64,000 nucleotides of DNA from Rotaria sp. Silwood1 (Eukaryota; Rotifera; Eurotatoria; Philodinida; Philodinidae). Both the position numbers and the translations under genes were made by a program. The notes beneath the pieces are model-generated. The model saw nothing but the letters and a program-made list of their open reading frames with translations. It did not search any database and was not told the DNA's origin. Positions 1-13,203 of the stretch are shown in pieces; positions within the stretch are counted from its first letter, which is position 1; every line of letters starts with the position of its first letter. The DNA is taken from contig CAJNOP010000376.1 of assembly GCA_905250075.1 (NCBI GenBank), positions 133,851 to 197,850 of the forward strand, in the 5' to 3' direction.

Positions 1-1300
1 GTTGAAGGTCGTTTTCGTTTATTATTACTGCTCATATGCTGATGATGATGATAATATCGATGATTACGATTATGACGATGAGAATGTTTTAATAATTTCA
101 TAGATGAACGAGATGAAGAAGAAACTTGTTGTTGATCATGTTGTGGACGACGTTGATCATGAATTTGAGCTGATGAAAGTGGACTTAAGTCAAGAGGTAA
201 TGGAGGTGGTGGTGGAAGTGAAAGTGAATGTTCAGTAGAAACTGTCAATGACGGTGGTATCCAACTAGTAGCCATTGTTTTTCGATTATAAAAATAAACA
301 GAAGAATCTGACGGATACATCGCAACAGACCAACCCGATGGTAAATAAATAATACGTGATAATTCATTTTCATTATCAGGTTTCGGTGGTGGAGGAAGAG
401 GTGGTTCATCTTTATCAATCTAACGAAAAAAAAATATAGGAAATTAAAAATTTTATAATTAAAATTCTTTTAAATTACTGAAGTATTTGATACTGATATT
501 GATTGACCTACAAGGAAAAAAACACAGAAATAATCGAATTGAATTAATTTTCTTTCATACCAATAGAAGCCATATATGAACGAATATAATCAATAGGAAT
601 TTGTGATAAATGTTGATGAATCCAATATGTTTGATCTATTGGTTGTGGATAAATCTAAAAGAAAATAGAAGTAAGATTTTAGAAAGAAAAAAAAATATAA
701 TATAAACATACTGCATTTGATGGAAATATCCAAGGAATGGTATTTGGCTAAAATAGAAAAAGAAAAGCCAAATAAATAAAGTATAGAAAGATAGTTTTGT
801 TTTTAAACTGGTTATACCACTGTTGAAGATTGTAGTTGAGGTGGAGTACTTGGAACCATTGGTTCCGTACTATCTGATGTTCGTTGTTTTTTCTGTGGTG
901 GTTCATTTTGTACTCCTAAATTTATTAGAAGAACATATTTGAAAGTTAATCAAACACAAAAAATTCTAACCTGGACTTTCATTATTAGCTGCTGCAGCTG
1001 CTGCCGCTGCTTTTGCCTTGAAAGACAAAAAAAAATAGAGTCAATAAGTCTTTAAAATGCAAAAAAGAAAAAAATTAATAATAATATATTACTTTTTCTG
1101 CATCTTCATATTGTTGTTCAAATAATTTTCTTCGTTCATCTTTTGATAATTGTTGTTCTTGTGTTGTACGTGGAGTTTCTCGTACAACATATGAACGTTT
1201 TGTAAAAGGACGATCATTTGGTTTTTGTTGTGTTACTGATGAACGTGTACTAAAATTAAATCTAGAATTCGTTTCTTCATATGAATATTTTGAACTATGA

Positions 1301-1331
<31 letters not shown>

Positions 1332-4300
1332 GATGATTTACTGGTTGTTCTGGTTCTTTTCGTTTTGGAATAATATAACGTTCTTTTAATGACATCCATG
1401 TTGAATAAAGATGACTAAAAGAAAAATCAATGGTTTTTTTTTTTTATTATTCAATATACACTCTTAGGTAAAAGTCTTTTCTTCCACTCCTCTCATTCTT
1501 CTAGTATCGAACTCTTTTAGTCTCAAGTAAATGTTTATTACAAGGGTGTGTATGATGAATGAGAATTTACTTCAATGAAGAATATATGTCTTTCAATATA
1601 ATGGCGCAACACTATAAATGAGTTGTAAGACATTATGTTTCACTCTGTTAAGTGTTTCACTAGTTTGGATTATTAAATTGTCTTTGCCGAGAATGTGGTA
1701 CAAGCAATCATACAAATATAGATAAAATAAAATTAGTAAAACGGAAAATATCTAAAAACAAATGCGATAACCTATAAACCCACTCATTATTATTGTCGGT
1801 CAATTGCATTGAATGACATATATTCTTCGTTAAGACAAGTCAATAATCAATCATACACTAAATTAATATTCAGTATTCAAACTATTCTTGTAATCACAAC
1901 TCATTTGAGATCAAAGGGATTCATATACGAAAAGAATAGAAAAGGGAAAGATAAAGATAAAGATTTTAAAATCTTACAAAACTTTTGAAATAATTGGATC
2001 ATCAAGATGATTAAGGATTGAATTCATTAAATTATTAATTTGTTCTTGATCATTATTACCAAGATTATCTATTGTTGATATTGGTAATTTTAATTTTTTA
2101 TAAACTAAATCAAGTAAACCATTTTTAATAACAATTGTACGATCTTTTATTGGTAAAACAGTATGAATAAAATCTAATAAATGATATTTAAATTCATTTG
2201 TATATTGTTGTTCATCATCATCAATTAATATATCTTTCATCCATGAACATAATACATGTAAACCATTACATTCTAAAAATAATCTTGGTAATTCAAATTG
2301 TTTTTGTGAACTATTTTTAATAAGATTTAATTCAATAGTTCGAACATTTTCACTATCTGTTCTTGACATAATTTGTATTAATTGACGAATATCATCAATT
2401 GTTTTTGGTATAATATATTCATTTGTATTATCATCAAGTAAATAATTAAGTATTTCATCATCATCTAATGGTTGTTGACGATTTTGTCGTTGATTTAAAG
2501 CATTATTATTATTATTTTTTTTAACACTTATTGTACCACGACATGTTGATGCACCACAATAACATTTTTCATTTATTAAATCACTTGTACCAAATGTTTC
2601 AAAACGATAATCAATTGTTATTTCTTCATTAATATTTAAATCACGTTTAGCAAATATTCCCATACGATATTCACCATTAACAAGCCATTTTTCAGCAACA
2701 CAATTTGGTTCACATGAATGATTAATAAATCGAGCCCAATTACCTTTAATTGTTGAATCAATAACTGTTCCATGTATTAATGACATAACATATTGATGTA
2801 TATTTCCATCACGTTTATATTTTTTATTTCGACGTGATAATTCATCCATATCAATAACTTCACCAATATATTCAACAAGAAAACGACCTTTATGTATTGA
2901 TGCAATTGTTCGTAATCCATAACCTTTCATTTCAGTTTTAAATAAAGCTAATTTATGATTTGCATATGAACGTCGTTGAAAACGACGATTTGTACACCAT
3001 TGTTCACATGGACACATTGGACCACATTCAATTAATAACATACGATTAAGACATTCATGTCCACATGCTTTTATACCACGTGAACGATCATATTCACTTG
3101 TTGTACATTCACATTCCATTACTTCACGATTATGACGTTTTTGTTGACGACGTGATGATGATAAACAATTAATATTTTCATTTATTTGAGTATAATTTAA
3201 TGGTGTATCAACAGATAAATTAGTATTTAGTGCTGGTTCAGATATTATTGATGATGTTATATCAGAAAATCGAGATATTCGTGGTGGTTTACTTGAACCA
3301 GAACGAACTAAAAATAAATTTTATTTACTAAAAAACAGAAAAAAAAACAAGAAACTCACTATTACTTGAAATATCATTTGATTGAACAGTTTTTATTGGT
3401 ATTACTTCATCATGAATTGTTGAAGTAGATGATTGAACTTCATTTAACACGGATCGACGTGATATTACTGGTTCAGTTGTTATTTCTTTCAAACAACGTT
3501 GTTGTGGTTGTGATATAAATGGTGGTGGTGGAATAGAAAATCCAGTAAAATTTTCTGAATAAAATGTATTTGTTTCTGAATGAGAATTTATTGTTGATGA
3601 TATTTGCATATCAGATGAAATATTTGTTGTTGAAATTGGTATTAAATGTGTTGTTGTTGATGTTGATGAAGATGATGATAATATATTTGGATTTTTTTGT
3701 GTAGATATTGATTCAATTGATTCAGATGCTTTAAGAAATATTTTTTCAAGTGTTGGTGAACGATGAAATTTTTTTTCATGATGATGATGATAATAATGAT
3801 GATTATTATTATTTCTTGATGATGAACGTGATGATGATGTTCGAGATATAGAAGAATAAGATGATGGACTATGAGATGATGAAGATGATGTTCGACTTGA
3901 ACTTCGACGACGTGGTGAAGGAGATAATGATGATGATGTTGAAGAAAAATATCTTGATCGACGTTGATGATGATGAGAACGAGGTGATATTGAACGACGT
4001 CGATCATAATATCTTGATGATGTCGATCGATAATGATGATGATGATGATGATGAACATAATGAGTTGATGGATAATATGAATGTGAAGATGGTATTCGAT
4101 GATGATGATGATGATAATCATTTCTTCGATCATAATTTGAAGGTGAATCATGACGATCATATCGATGATAATCTGAAGAAGATTTTCTTCTATGATCATT
4201 ATTTGAAGATGGAATAGATGATCGATGATTTGATTTTTTATCATTATGAGAATTTTCATTGACTAGACAAAATAAAAGAAATATATATATATATATATAA

Positions 4301-6224
4301 CGATGTAATTAATTATTTTATAAATAATAGATAATACCTGTTGTAGAACTTTTTTCATTGTTTATTTTATTTTGATTAGTAGAACTATCATCAGAACTTA
4401 ATGGTTCGATGGGTTTTCGATTTATTTTATTTTCTTTTGATTTTGAACGATGTCGACTAGAACTACGTCGATCATGTCGTGATGAATATGATTTTTCTTG
4501 ATTTATTTCATTTTTATCATTATTTTGTATTGTTTTTGATTTTTCTTGTTTAACAATAGATGTTGATGATGAACGATGATGATTATGATGATCTTCAGGA
4601 GAAATTTCTAATGATTTTTGTGATTTAGAAGAATTTGTTAAATGTTCATCACTTGTCTAATATAAAAAAGAAAAAATTTTAAAAAATATTTTCTTTTTTT
4701 TTCAAAAAAATAAATACTCGTGTTTTATATCGATGAGTATCATCATCAACAACTATATCTGAACCATGACGACGTAGTTTTGAAGATGAATCAGAAGGTG
4801 AATGGGAATTAATTGATTTACTATGCGAAATTGAATTATTTTGTTGTCGATTTGATTTAATTTGTGTAGTTGAATGACGATCATCTTTCTAAAAATACGA
4901 AAAAACTCAAAAAAAAAACATAAATCATAAAAATAAAATAAACCTTAGGTGATGAAGAATTTTTTGTTTGTAATCGATCTTTATTTGATGTTGAATAAGA
5001 CGATCTTGATGGTGGTGATGGAGAAAGTGTTATTGATGATCTACGTCGATGACGATGAGAAGAATAATTGTGATTAGTATTACTTTCATATTTCGAATTC
5101 GAACGATTATGATGATGATCAACTGGTGATAATATTGATTTATGTACAGATGAAGATTCATCTTTCTGAAATATGCAGAACAAAAAAAGAAATAACATTA
5201 GAGACTCATAGAAATTTGATCAACAGTAATAATATACTTTTGATGTTGTCGATCGATTTGATTGTCGATTTGTATGATGACTATCATCGGATGGTGATTG
5301 TCGATTATTTTTATTTGAAGAAATTGTTGATGATGAATGAGGACGTGAAGATTTATGATTATTATTATTATTAATTGATATATCTTCATCGTGTTCTTGT
5401 CGATTAGTTTTTGATGATGAACTATTTTTTTTATTACTATCCGTCTCAAAAAAAAAAAAGAAATTTAAATAATAATATGAAATAAAAGATTCGTGATATT
5501 TAAATTACTTGATGTTGATGATGATGATGATGATGATGTGATCGATTTTGTTCGGCTGATCGCTCTCGATCTATTGATTGATCTCTTGTTGTTTTCTTCT
5601 TTTTTGAATTTTTATTTTTACGAATTCTTTTCTTTTTATCTGATGTTCGATCAATTGTTGTTGTTGTTGATGATTGTCGTTCATTCACTGTTATTGTTGT
5701 TTCATGTATTTGTGTAATAGTTGTTGATGATGCTTCACTATTTATTCGTGTTCGATCAGTAGAAGAAGAAATAATCAGGCCAGATTTAACAACAACAATC
5801 GGTTTCACAACAGCCAATGGTTTACTACTATTAATACTGTTCGAACTATCTTCTGTGGATGATTTTGGATCATTCATAGAAGAAGATGCTAAGAGATTAT
5901 TAGAATTTTCACCTATTTGTTTTTGTTCATTATCAATATGAATTGATGAATCACTGCTATTATTAATGGTACTTTTATCAAGTTCTCGTACTTTGTGTGA
6001 TAATTTATTACCCTTGCCCCATAATTTACTCAAGATTTTACGTCGTCTTGCTTCATCATCAATAGTAGTTGAAGATGAAGTAGAAGGAAGTGTTGATGTT
6101 GATAATGCTTCAGATAAAACTACAACAGATTCTATTTATAAAAAAATGAAAATGATTTAACGAAAATGAAAAGATTGAAATACAACATACCAGTTGTAGA
6201 AGTTTCAATATTTAACTCGCTCAT
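1..6224 (-). CDS. SETD2: SETD2-type histone H3K36 methyltransferase (3' end beyond window)
   Basis: A nuclear enzyme that methylates lysine 36 of histone H3 during transcription elongation. About 15 exons lie in the window. The start is ATG at 6224 (MSELNIETS), and the joins keep frame: 6224-6191, 6131-5509, 5444-5238, 5165-4944, 4888-4718, 4656-4338, 4262-3360, 3307-1978, 1414-1093, 1016-971, 915-818, then short exons to position 1. The N-terminal half is low-complexity Ser/Arg/His sequence. Then come AWS (CECTTSEY...CTNRRFQRR), SET with RFINHSCEPNC and ITIDYRFETFG, and post-SET CYCGASTCRG. A TFIIS-N-like helical region follows, then LKERYIIPK and LSKDERRKLFEQ, both close to human SETD2 (LKEVYRIPK, LSTEERRKLFEQ). 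A WW domain lies near 344-252 (LPSGW...TSWIPP). The C-terminal SRI domain that binds RNA polymerase II should lie beyond position 1. Order and motifs match SETD2 rather than NSD or ASH1. About 1,600 residues are in view. Confidence 0.93.
1415..1977 (-). other. Long intron in the SETD2 homologue with an immediate stop on read-through
   Basis: The SET exon ends at 1978 before GTAAGA, and the next exon opens at 1414 after TTTTTCTTTTAG. Joined, they read SKVFHLYSTW then LKERYIIPK, as expected for SETD2. Unspliced, the frame stops at once (SKVL, stop at 1974-1976). At about 563 nt the intron is roughly ten times longer than its neighbours. It carries an AATAAA on the minus strand near 1533-1538. 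No other gene is seen inside it. Confidence 0.75.
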
Positions 6225-9200
6225 GTTTGTTTGAATATCTGATATATATATATATAAACAAATATAAAGTCAAATTATAGATAAGTAACGTTTAACATTA
6301 ATCGTAAAAAAACTAATGATGGTGTAACGTACGTTGATTTTTACGTGTTCTTCGTTGTTGCTTTTTTGAACATAATACACGACCTCAACGATGTGTAAAA
6401 TATAAATCACAACAGATGGTTGAAAATACAGAAGAAAAAAAGAAAAAAAGACATCGACACCAAAGAATTTTACATACAAAACAACCTCATCAATTTTTTT
6501 CTCTTAAGTATGTCGCTACTATCACATGAACAGTAATAAATTATGTGGCGCTATAGCATACCGTTACTGTAAACAACTACAAATCCAACCAATCAAAAGT
6601 ATTCATAGATCCTCTTTCATAAGTGTATTTTGTTTTTGCTATCGTTTTTGAAAAATGATCGATATAAAGAGCACCTACTCAAAAATAAGCTAGATAAGTT
6701 GTCATCTATATTTACTTCGATCAAATGTTGACAATGGGTGACATGATTTATATGCATAGCATGATGTGAGGGTGGTGAGGGCGCTGTGATCTGATGGAAA
6801 ATATTTCGATAAACCAGATGAGAAAAAGTTACTCATGATGCTTCATTGCTAAAATTGTATCTAAAAATTTTTTTTATCACGTCTATATCTGGATCATTAA
6901 TATGAATCAGATTTACTATTTTAACCTAACCATTTGGCAAATTTTTCATCGATTGTCAGTATAAGTTCACTATTTTATTGTTTTTTTCTTTATTTCGGAT
7001 TTATTATTCAACAATTGAGAATACAAGATATCTTAGGCTTGAATTTGAATACTGCCTATCATGATTTATTTTACTACTGGACTTAACTTTCTTGTTGATG
7101 TACTCAGATGAAATTCCACAAGCTCTACCAAACGCATTATTTTTTGTTCAATTTTTGAACGAGTTCTCATTGAAAAAAAAAACAACACTTTTTTCACTAA
7201 GATTCTTAATTGCAATGTACCTAAGTAACAAATAGATGCAAATTGATAATGGTTTATGTTTGTTCTATAAGATACGAGAAACGCTTCATTGTTATGCTGA
7301 TTCTATTTGGAATGGAGTATTTGAAATGATGTCGGTCAGAAGACATCAATTGTACGCCTGACATGTGAAAAAAAAAGCCAAATGCGATATGTAAACATTG
7401 AATTGCCTACTTCAACGAGCATTCTCTGTGAAATTAGTATTTCATTCAATCTATCTACTAATAATATTTACAATGAACCAACAGTTCTCATAACAAACAA
7501 GAATATGAATAACGAATTAGAATCAACATTTAAGACACAAACAACAAGTTAATGGAGGAGACAGTCGCCGAATTCGGAAGCAATTAATCAACATTTTTAT
7601 ATCACCAGCATATAGAAACAAATATCTCACGTTTTGCTCTAGGAGAAACATTGTTAACTGAACAAAAAAAAATATCTATCTCGTAGAGCTTGTCACAGTC
7701 TATTCGACTCCATTTATCATAGACCTGGTTCGTTGAATAATAAATCATAGGAAAAAGAAAACTTTTGTTTTTTTTAAAATATGCTCAAAAAATAGTTTGC
7801 TTTTGTTTTCTTATTAATCTAACATCTGTGAATTCTTAGTAGCCAGGTGAAATTAGGATATTGTCTTTCTACTTGCTTCCGAAAATAGTTGATGTCTTTA
7901 GACAAGAAATTGTTTTCGAAATTCTTTTATTCATCTCCATTATTGAGGAATTAGCAAATATTTGGTCAAAACCAGGATTTTTTTTAGATATGCCATTTTT
8001 CTTTGATAAAACATCTCGAAAGCAAGTTTAAATGCATTTATCAAAATAATCAAACAGTATTATTCAGAATTTATCAATTTTATCTTCTTCTGTTCGTCTG
8101 TACCTTTTTTATTTTTTAATAAAATCTATATTTCGCCTTGTGACAAGCACAATCAAAAAAAACTGTGTTACTTGAGATGAACTTCTCAATTTATCTGGCT
8201 GATGTTTGTTAGTGACTAGATTTGAGTTTGAATTGTCGTTCTGAGAGAAACATAAGATTTTTTAGTAAAATTTAGGTGAAAAAATTCAAGATTCGTAGTT
8301 TAGAAATCAGTGATCGGGTAAATTGACTCTTTTTTTGCGTCAGAGAAACATCACATATTCATTTCTGAGAAATCTTAAAAACATAAACAACTATGACATG
8401 ACATTTTCTCTTAAAGCTTCCTAAAGTAGAAGCAAAAAACGGAAACTGAATGGTTTTAAAGCCATTTTCTTTAACCAATTAATAATGATTTGGCAAGCCA
8501 GACGATTTTTACGGTCTAAAAAAGCGTTTGGAACCGGCCGGTTTTTTGTCGGTATTTATCGGTCTGAAAAACTTTTGGAACCGACCGGACCGGACCAGTT
8601 CCAACTCTGGCACACCTTGTACTACAAACATTTTATTCAATAGCTTTTTAACGTTATGATTGAATGATTCAATTATCAGTGGAGCACCAGGCTAGAATAT
8701 TGTTTTTTTTTGTAACGCAAATCTTAATTCTTTTGATGACACGATGTATTATGGGCATTAGAATGCGTGAACAACAGAAAAATTTAATTATTGACTCGAT
8801 TGAAGCGTGCGTACAAATTTTGAAAATATGCTTGCTCTAACTATGGTATTTGAAAAGTTGCCAAAAAAATTACATATAATAGCCAGTCATAAATATCGAC
8901 CAATCGAGTTTTCAAGATATTAATACACAATCAGAATGATTTTTCATGATATTGTAATACGAAGATGAATTAGCTTCGAATTTTCTCGACATTTATGTAA
9001 GCATAGAACATGAAAATCTATTAAATGTTGCAAATCACAATTGTCATTAATTGTAAAGAAAAAGAACACTTGCATGTAATGGAAGATTATATAAAAACAA
9101 CGATTCGTTTTTTCGTTTGATCGTACACCACTGGTGACTACACATGGATAATTAAACAGAAAATATTGACCAAATCAAAGCGACTTTATAAAAAAGAAAA

Positions 9201-12200
9201 AAGAAAAAAGACAAACTCGTCATATTCGTGACGTTTTTGTTGTCAACAGTAAACACCTTAATTACCGTGCATTACCGTACAAGTTTTGACAGAAAGAAAA
9301 CCATCTGCTAGTTCATATTTAACTTTTGGCACATTCATGGACGAACGGTCATTGTTCTTATCTATGGAGAAGTATGCCTCTTTCCAGTGATGAGTTAATG
9401 GCTGAATCTATCTGCAGCAAGCACATGTAAATAGCAATAAAATAGAGATGTGAGTGTGGGTCTTCTTGTCACCCTGATCATATCTGCACTCTTCTATAAA
9501 ATATCCAAAAATAAGTGAAATTGGAGACGGTCGTCTGCTACGAAAATACTTAAATCATGCGATTTTCTCAGAAATTGATTCTTAATATTTTAGAGAATCC
9601 TGCCAAAGAATGGCTCCAAAACAAAGTAACTCGATATCAGCTGCTATTCATAGTGATTTGCTAGATTTAATTCAGAATCGAGAGATTTTTGCATTCTTTC
9701 ATACTCTATAAGAAAAAATGAGGTCTGTATAACCTCTAAAACGTTGTGAAAAGTTGTGTTTTTTAGCCATATATACGAACCTTAAAAGTTGGATCCAATT
9801 CAAGTTTTAAACTTCAAACACAGATACATCTCTCTCAATATGGATGCCACAGAAACACACATATGCGGTAATTTCTTCGGCGACAGTGCCGTGGAAAGCC
9901 ATTGACAGATATCAGACTGCGGTTGAGATCAATGCAAAGTTAGTCAAGTCTGACTGAGAATAGAACGTGAGTTTTTCTAATGTTTCTTTTTTAATTTTAA
10001 GGATATGAGGAAGGCACTGAGATGTCTCATATAGACGATGGAAGCTTAAAACTTGAAAGTTATCGCATTGTTTGGGATATTTCGACGGATCCGATTTTAG
10101 AATTAGGTGTGGATCTCCTCTTTCTCAATACTCACATCCATATCTCTGTCTGTCTAATGACTTCTGTTGATGTCAAAATCAAAATCTTATCAAAATAAAA
10201 GGAAATAGCAACATATTACATGTGATACTAAGGAACGCCATTAAAGCTATTCGTTCAGACTACTTCTTACCTGGAATAAGCCGACAAAAAACAGCCTTGT
10301 CTTCAGTGTAAAAAGAATGCCACACTAATTTTAAATTAAACCGACATGTATCTTCACCTACTGTTTGAATCCATCAATCAGAACTCAAAACTTGCCACTA
10401 AAATGTAATGAGTACATGCCATATTCTAGTACACTTTATGACCTTAATTGTTGCCTTTGTCATGCCTTGATAACATTTGAATCGATTTCGAAATTTCGAA
10501 TTCAAGAAGATTTGTTATTCGGATCATATATTTGGTGAAAACAAATTTGTAAACTGTTTTCTTCATTCCTATCTTTCAGTCTTCATTTTGATGCATTTGG
10601 TAGTGTATTCCTGTCAAGTACTTGTCGCACTCAACCTTGATACTGCAACTTCATTTCTAGTTAGCCATGACAGAATGATGTGAAATTATTTTTAATGTAC
10701 GTGAACGCATCTCTATTTAGCTCTTTTCTAGATTTCATTCAATGTTTCATTTTAAAATACCGATGGTTACAAAGAAAACAAAGATTTTAGATGTTTTTCA
10801 TATAGAATCAATTGCATGATTAACTTCATTCAATATTTTGACCATCTACTATTAAAAAAGAATATACGGATCTAGAGTATTAAACTAAAAACTACGTAAA
10901 ATTGAAGTTTCGAGCTTGCTTTTCTCCTGTCCACAGTTTTCTATTTACCTTCAGCGTATACTATATGATTTATAATAGTAGGATTTCATCGATTGTGATT
11001 CTCAATTCTGACAATATGTCATTATTTAATAATCAATCGATTTATTAGTAATCTGATAATTATTACATCACTCTTTGACGAAATATTAATTATTTATCAG
11101 TTATTTAATAATTGCACAATACCTTCCATTGAGCATTACAATTGAAGCAGTTTAACAATTATATTACGGAGAACATCAAGTACAAATGATGGGTAAATTT
11201 GAAGAGGAAAGTCACTTCAAATGGGTTCTGTCGCGGATACAGTGAACTATTCAAAATTCAGAGATCAAATATGCCATGTTATACAGCAACGTGAAGTGGG
11301 TCAACCTAAAGCTTGATTAGTTACTAATCATTGTGATTCTTGATATCAGTCGAAAGCATTTGAAAACAACTATGAGAAATGTAATTGACAATTTTTCGTT
11401 AGTTATTATGGAATATCCTTGTTTTATTTAGTTAAAATTATAATCAAACATGAATTACTTTTTAGATAGACTATAAAAAACTTTTTTTTTTCAATGACTT
11501 GATCTATGTCAAATAAAGTGATTGCTACTGTTACTTTCAAAACTTTCTTCTTAACAAATTTTGAAATACACCTGAATACATAAAAACTTAATCGCGGAAA
11601 TACATTATAAAAAATGGATATTTATTATTGTCTGATAAATGACATTTAATGACCAGATATTATTTTATTGACACTATCTTTGATTTTTCTTGCTTGAAAA
11701 TGCAATAAGTTTTAACTTGATAATGAAGACTAATCATAGTATTTGGAATCTATTTGAATAATGTACAAAATTAAATAAATTTTAATACGTTCGATATCGA
11801 AAAATTTGACATTTTCTTTATGTACTTTCAATATTTTTGAATGAATATAGTATGAAAACAGTATTCCGTGCAATTTCATTTTTCTACGATTATTCCGATT
11901 AAAATATCATCTATTTAATTTGGCAATAAAACTTGAGACACATCTATTTAGTTAGAAATCAATAATTTCATTGGAAATAAACAACATCAATATATTCATA
12001 CTTATATGCACACCACATCGAACCAAATAATTCAAGAGATCGTTTCCAAGTTATAACATGTAGGAATACAAAAGATTTTTCTTTTTTTTGTATTTGTTTA
12101 TTTCATTTTTCTTTTTTTTATTTGTCTATTCACTATTGTTGAATTTTCGGTCTTTTTCATTTCGGCCATCATCATTCAATAAACATATATTTACTCATAG

Positions 12201-13120
12201 AAAATAAATCCATGTTTCCAAACTTTGGATTTTATTTTATTTATGAGATACCTTTATTCTTCATATATTGATTTTCAAAGAGAATTATCTCTAAACAACA
12301 AGTCTGCTACTTGATCAAAAGATCTGCTTGTACTGTTCAAGAAATAGGTTAATATGTATATACATCGCAAAATATGTGCGGGTGTTTTCCAGCTGCCAAT
12401 TAATCGTGACAAAGAAAAACGCACCAACAATGCATAGGATTACTATTCCTTTTTCATCAAAGAAAATAACATATATAGAACATATACACTACGATGATGC
12501 ATAGTACTTGAAAATATCGAGAGTGATTATTGAATCACATCTTTTCCTTATTACATTATGAAATTCAACGTTTGTCAATGTAACGCTATGCATTTTCACA
12601 TCCATAAGTATCATCGTGTATTGATAAGATTTGCTATATCTTAGGACGTATAGATGTAAAGGAAGAAGCGATTTATGTTAGTCTTCATGTACTACTATAT
12701 TTCTAGAAATTTTCTTTGTGAACCAGCACAATACATGAGAAAAAAATCTTTTCAATTAGACTATTATATATGAATGAGTATTGGCTTTTATTTCTTAACA
12801 GTGCGAAACAATAGATAGCTGCTCACATGGTTTTATTCTTTTAATCATTTAATTTACGGTTTTTTTTTATTGAATTTTGTATCTGGTGTATTAATCTCAT
12901 GTAGGATTCGGTTTTCTTCGTCGTTCTTACATATAGACATGTTTAATTTTCTTGTCATCTCTTTTCAAGCCTGTAGTTACGAAATCAGCGCCATAAGCTG
13001 ACTAATTAGAAAGCAAACCCATCTTATTTAATATTATATTAGCAAGGCATCGAATGATCACACAGATAATTAGATCGATGAGACAGCATTTAAATATGAG
13101 AGAACAATGATAGATCGAGC
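6225..13120. other. Gene-free AT-rich stretch
   Basis: No convincing exon chain or known protein motif is seen on either strand over almost 7 kb. The part next to 6224 should hold the SETD2 promoter. A transposon-like scrap lies near 8499-8609. Since a let-7 hairpin follows at the right end, part of this stretch may belong to a non-coding primary microRNA transcript; that is inference. Confidence 0.6.
8499..8609 (-). mobile_element. Probable hAT-like element end (fragment)
   Basis: Read on the minus strand, the segment opens CAGAGTTGGAACTGGTCCGG and runs on with several CCGGT/ACCGG motifs, GC-rich against AT-rich surroundings. A CAG start plus a GC-rich subterminal repeat is typical of hAT termini. 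I could not find a matching opposite end or an 8-bp duplication, so this is probably a truncated copy, and the left boundary is approximate. Confidence 0.4.
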
Positions 13121-13203
13121 TCAAGTTTGAGGTAGTAGGTTTGTTAGTTTAGTGTGTTATGAAAATAGCTAACTAACCTGATTACTTCATACAATGAACT
13201 TGA
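13121..13203 (+). ncRNA. let-7: let-7 microRNA precursor hairpin
   Basis: Positions 13128-13149 read TGAGGTAGTAGGTT followed by TGTTAGTT. The first 14 bases are identical to mature let-7, including the whole seed GAGGTAG. The 3' arm (about 13169-13191, CTAACTAACC then TGATTACTTC) pairs back: GGTTTGTTAG against CTAACTAACC has one mismatch, and the seed side pairs through TTACTTC with a G-U. Outside these, TCAAGTT (13121-13127) pairs perfectly with AACTTGA (13197-13203). The loop is about 19 nt. This is the usual let-7 geometry with the mature product on the 5' arm. let-7 regulates developmental timing through mRNA 3' UTR targets. No miR-100 or miR-125 sequence was seen nearby, although these cluster with let-7 in many animals. 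Confidence 0.92.

Noticed and set aside
1974-3119. A stand-alone SET-domain gene of 381 residues
   Set aside because: The start Met lies inside AWS-flanking coding sequence that continues upstream, and the stop lies in an intron. It is part of the larger SETD2 gene.
3642-4259. His/Ile/Leu-rich frame opposite an Asp/Met-rich frame in the same place
   Set aside because: Both are shadows of the SETD2 low-complexity exon at 4262-3360, whose true frame is Ser/Arg/His-rich.
5198-5449. Open frames overlapping SETD2 exons on both strands
   Set aside because: They lack motifs and arise from biased GAT/ATC repeats. The spliced SETD2 frame explains the region.
8212-8232. miR-279-like seed TGACTAGAT
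   Set aside because: The surrounding sequence forms only a short, poorly paired stem, and a 7-base match is expected by chance.
10477-10683. Small open frame of 68 codons
   Set aside because: No start context, splice partner or known motif. It is consistent with chance in AT-rich DNA.
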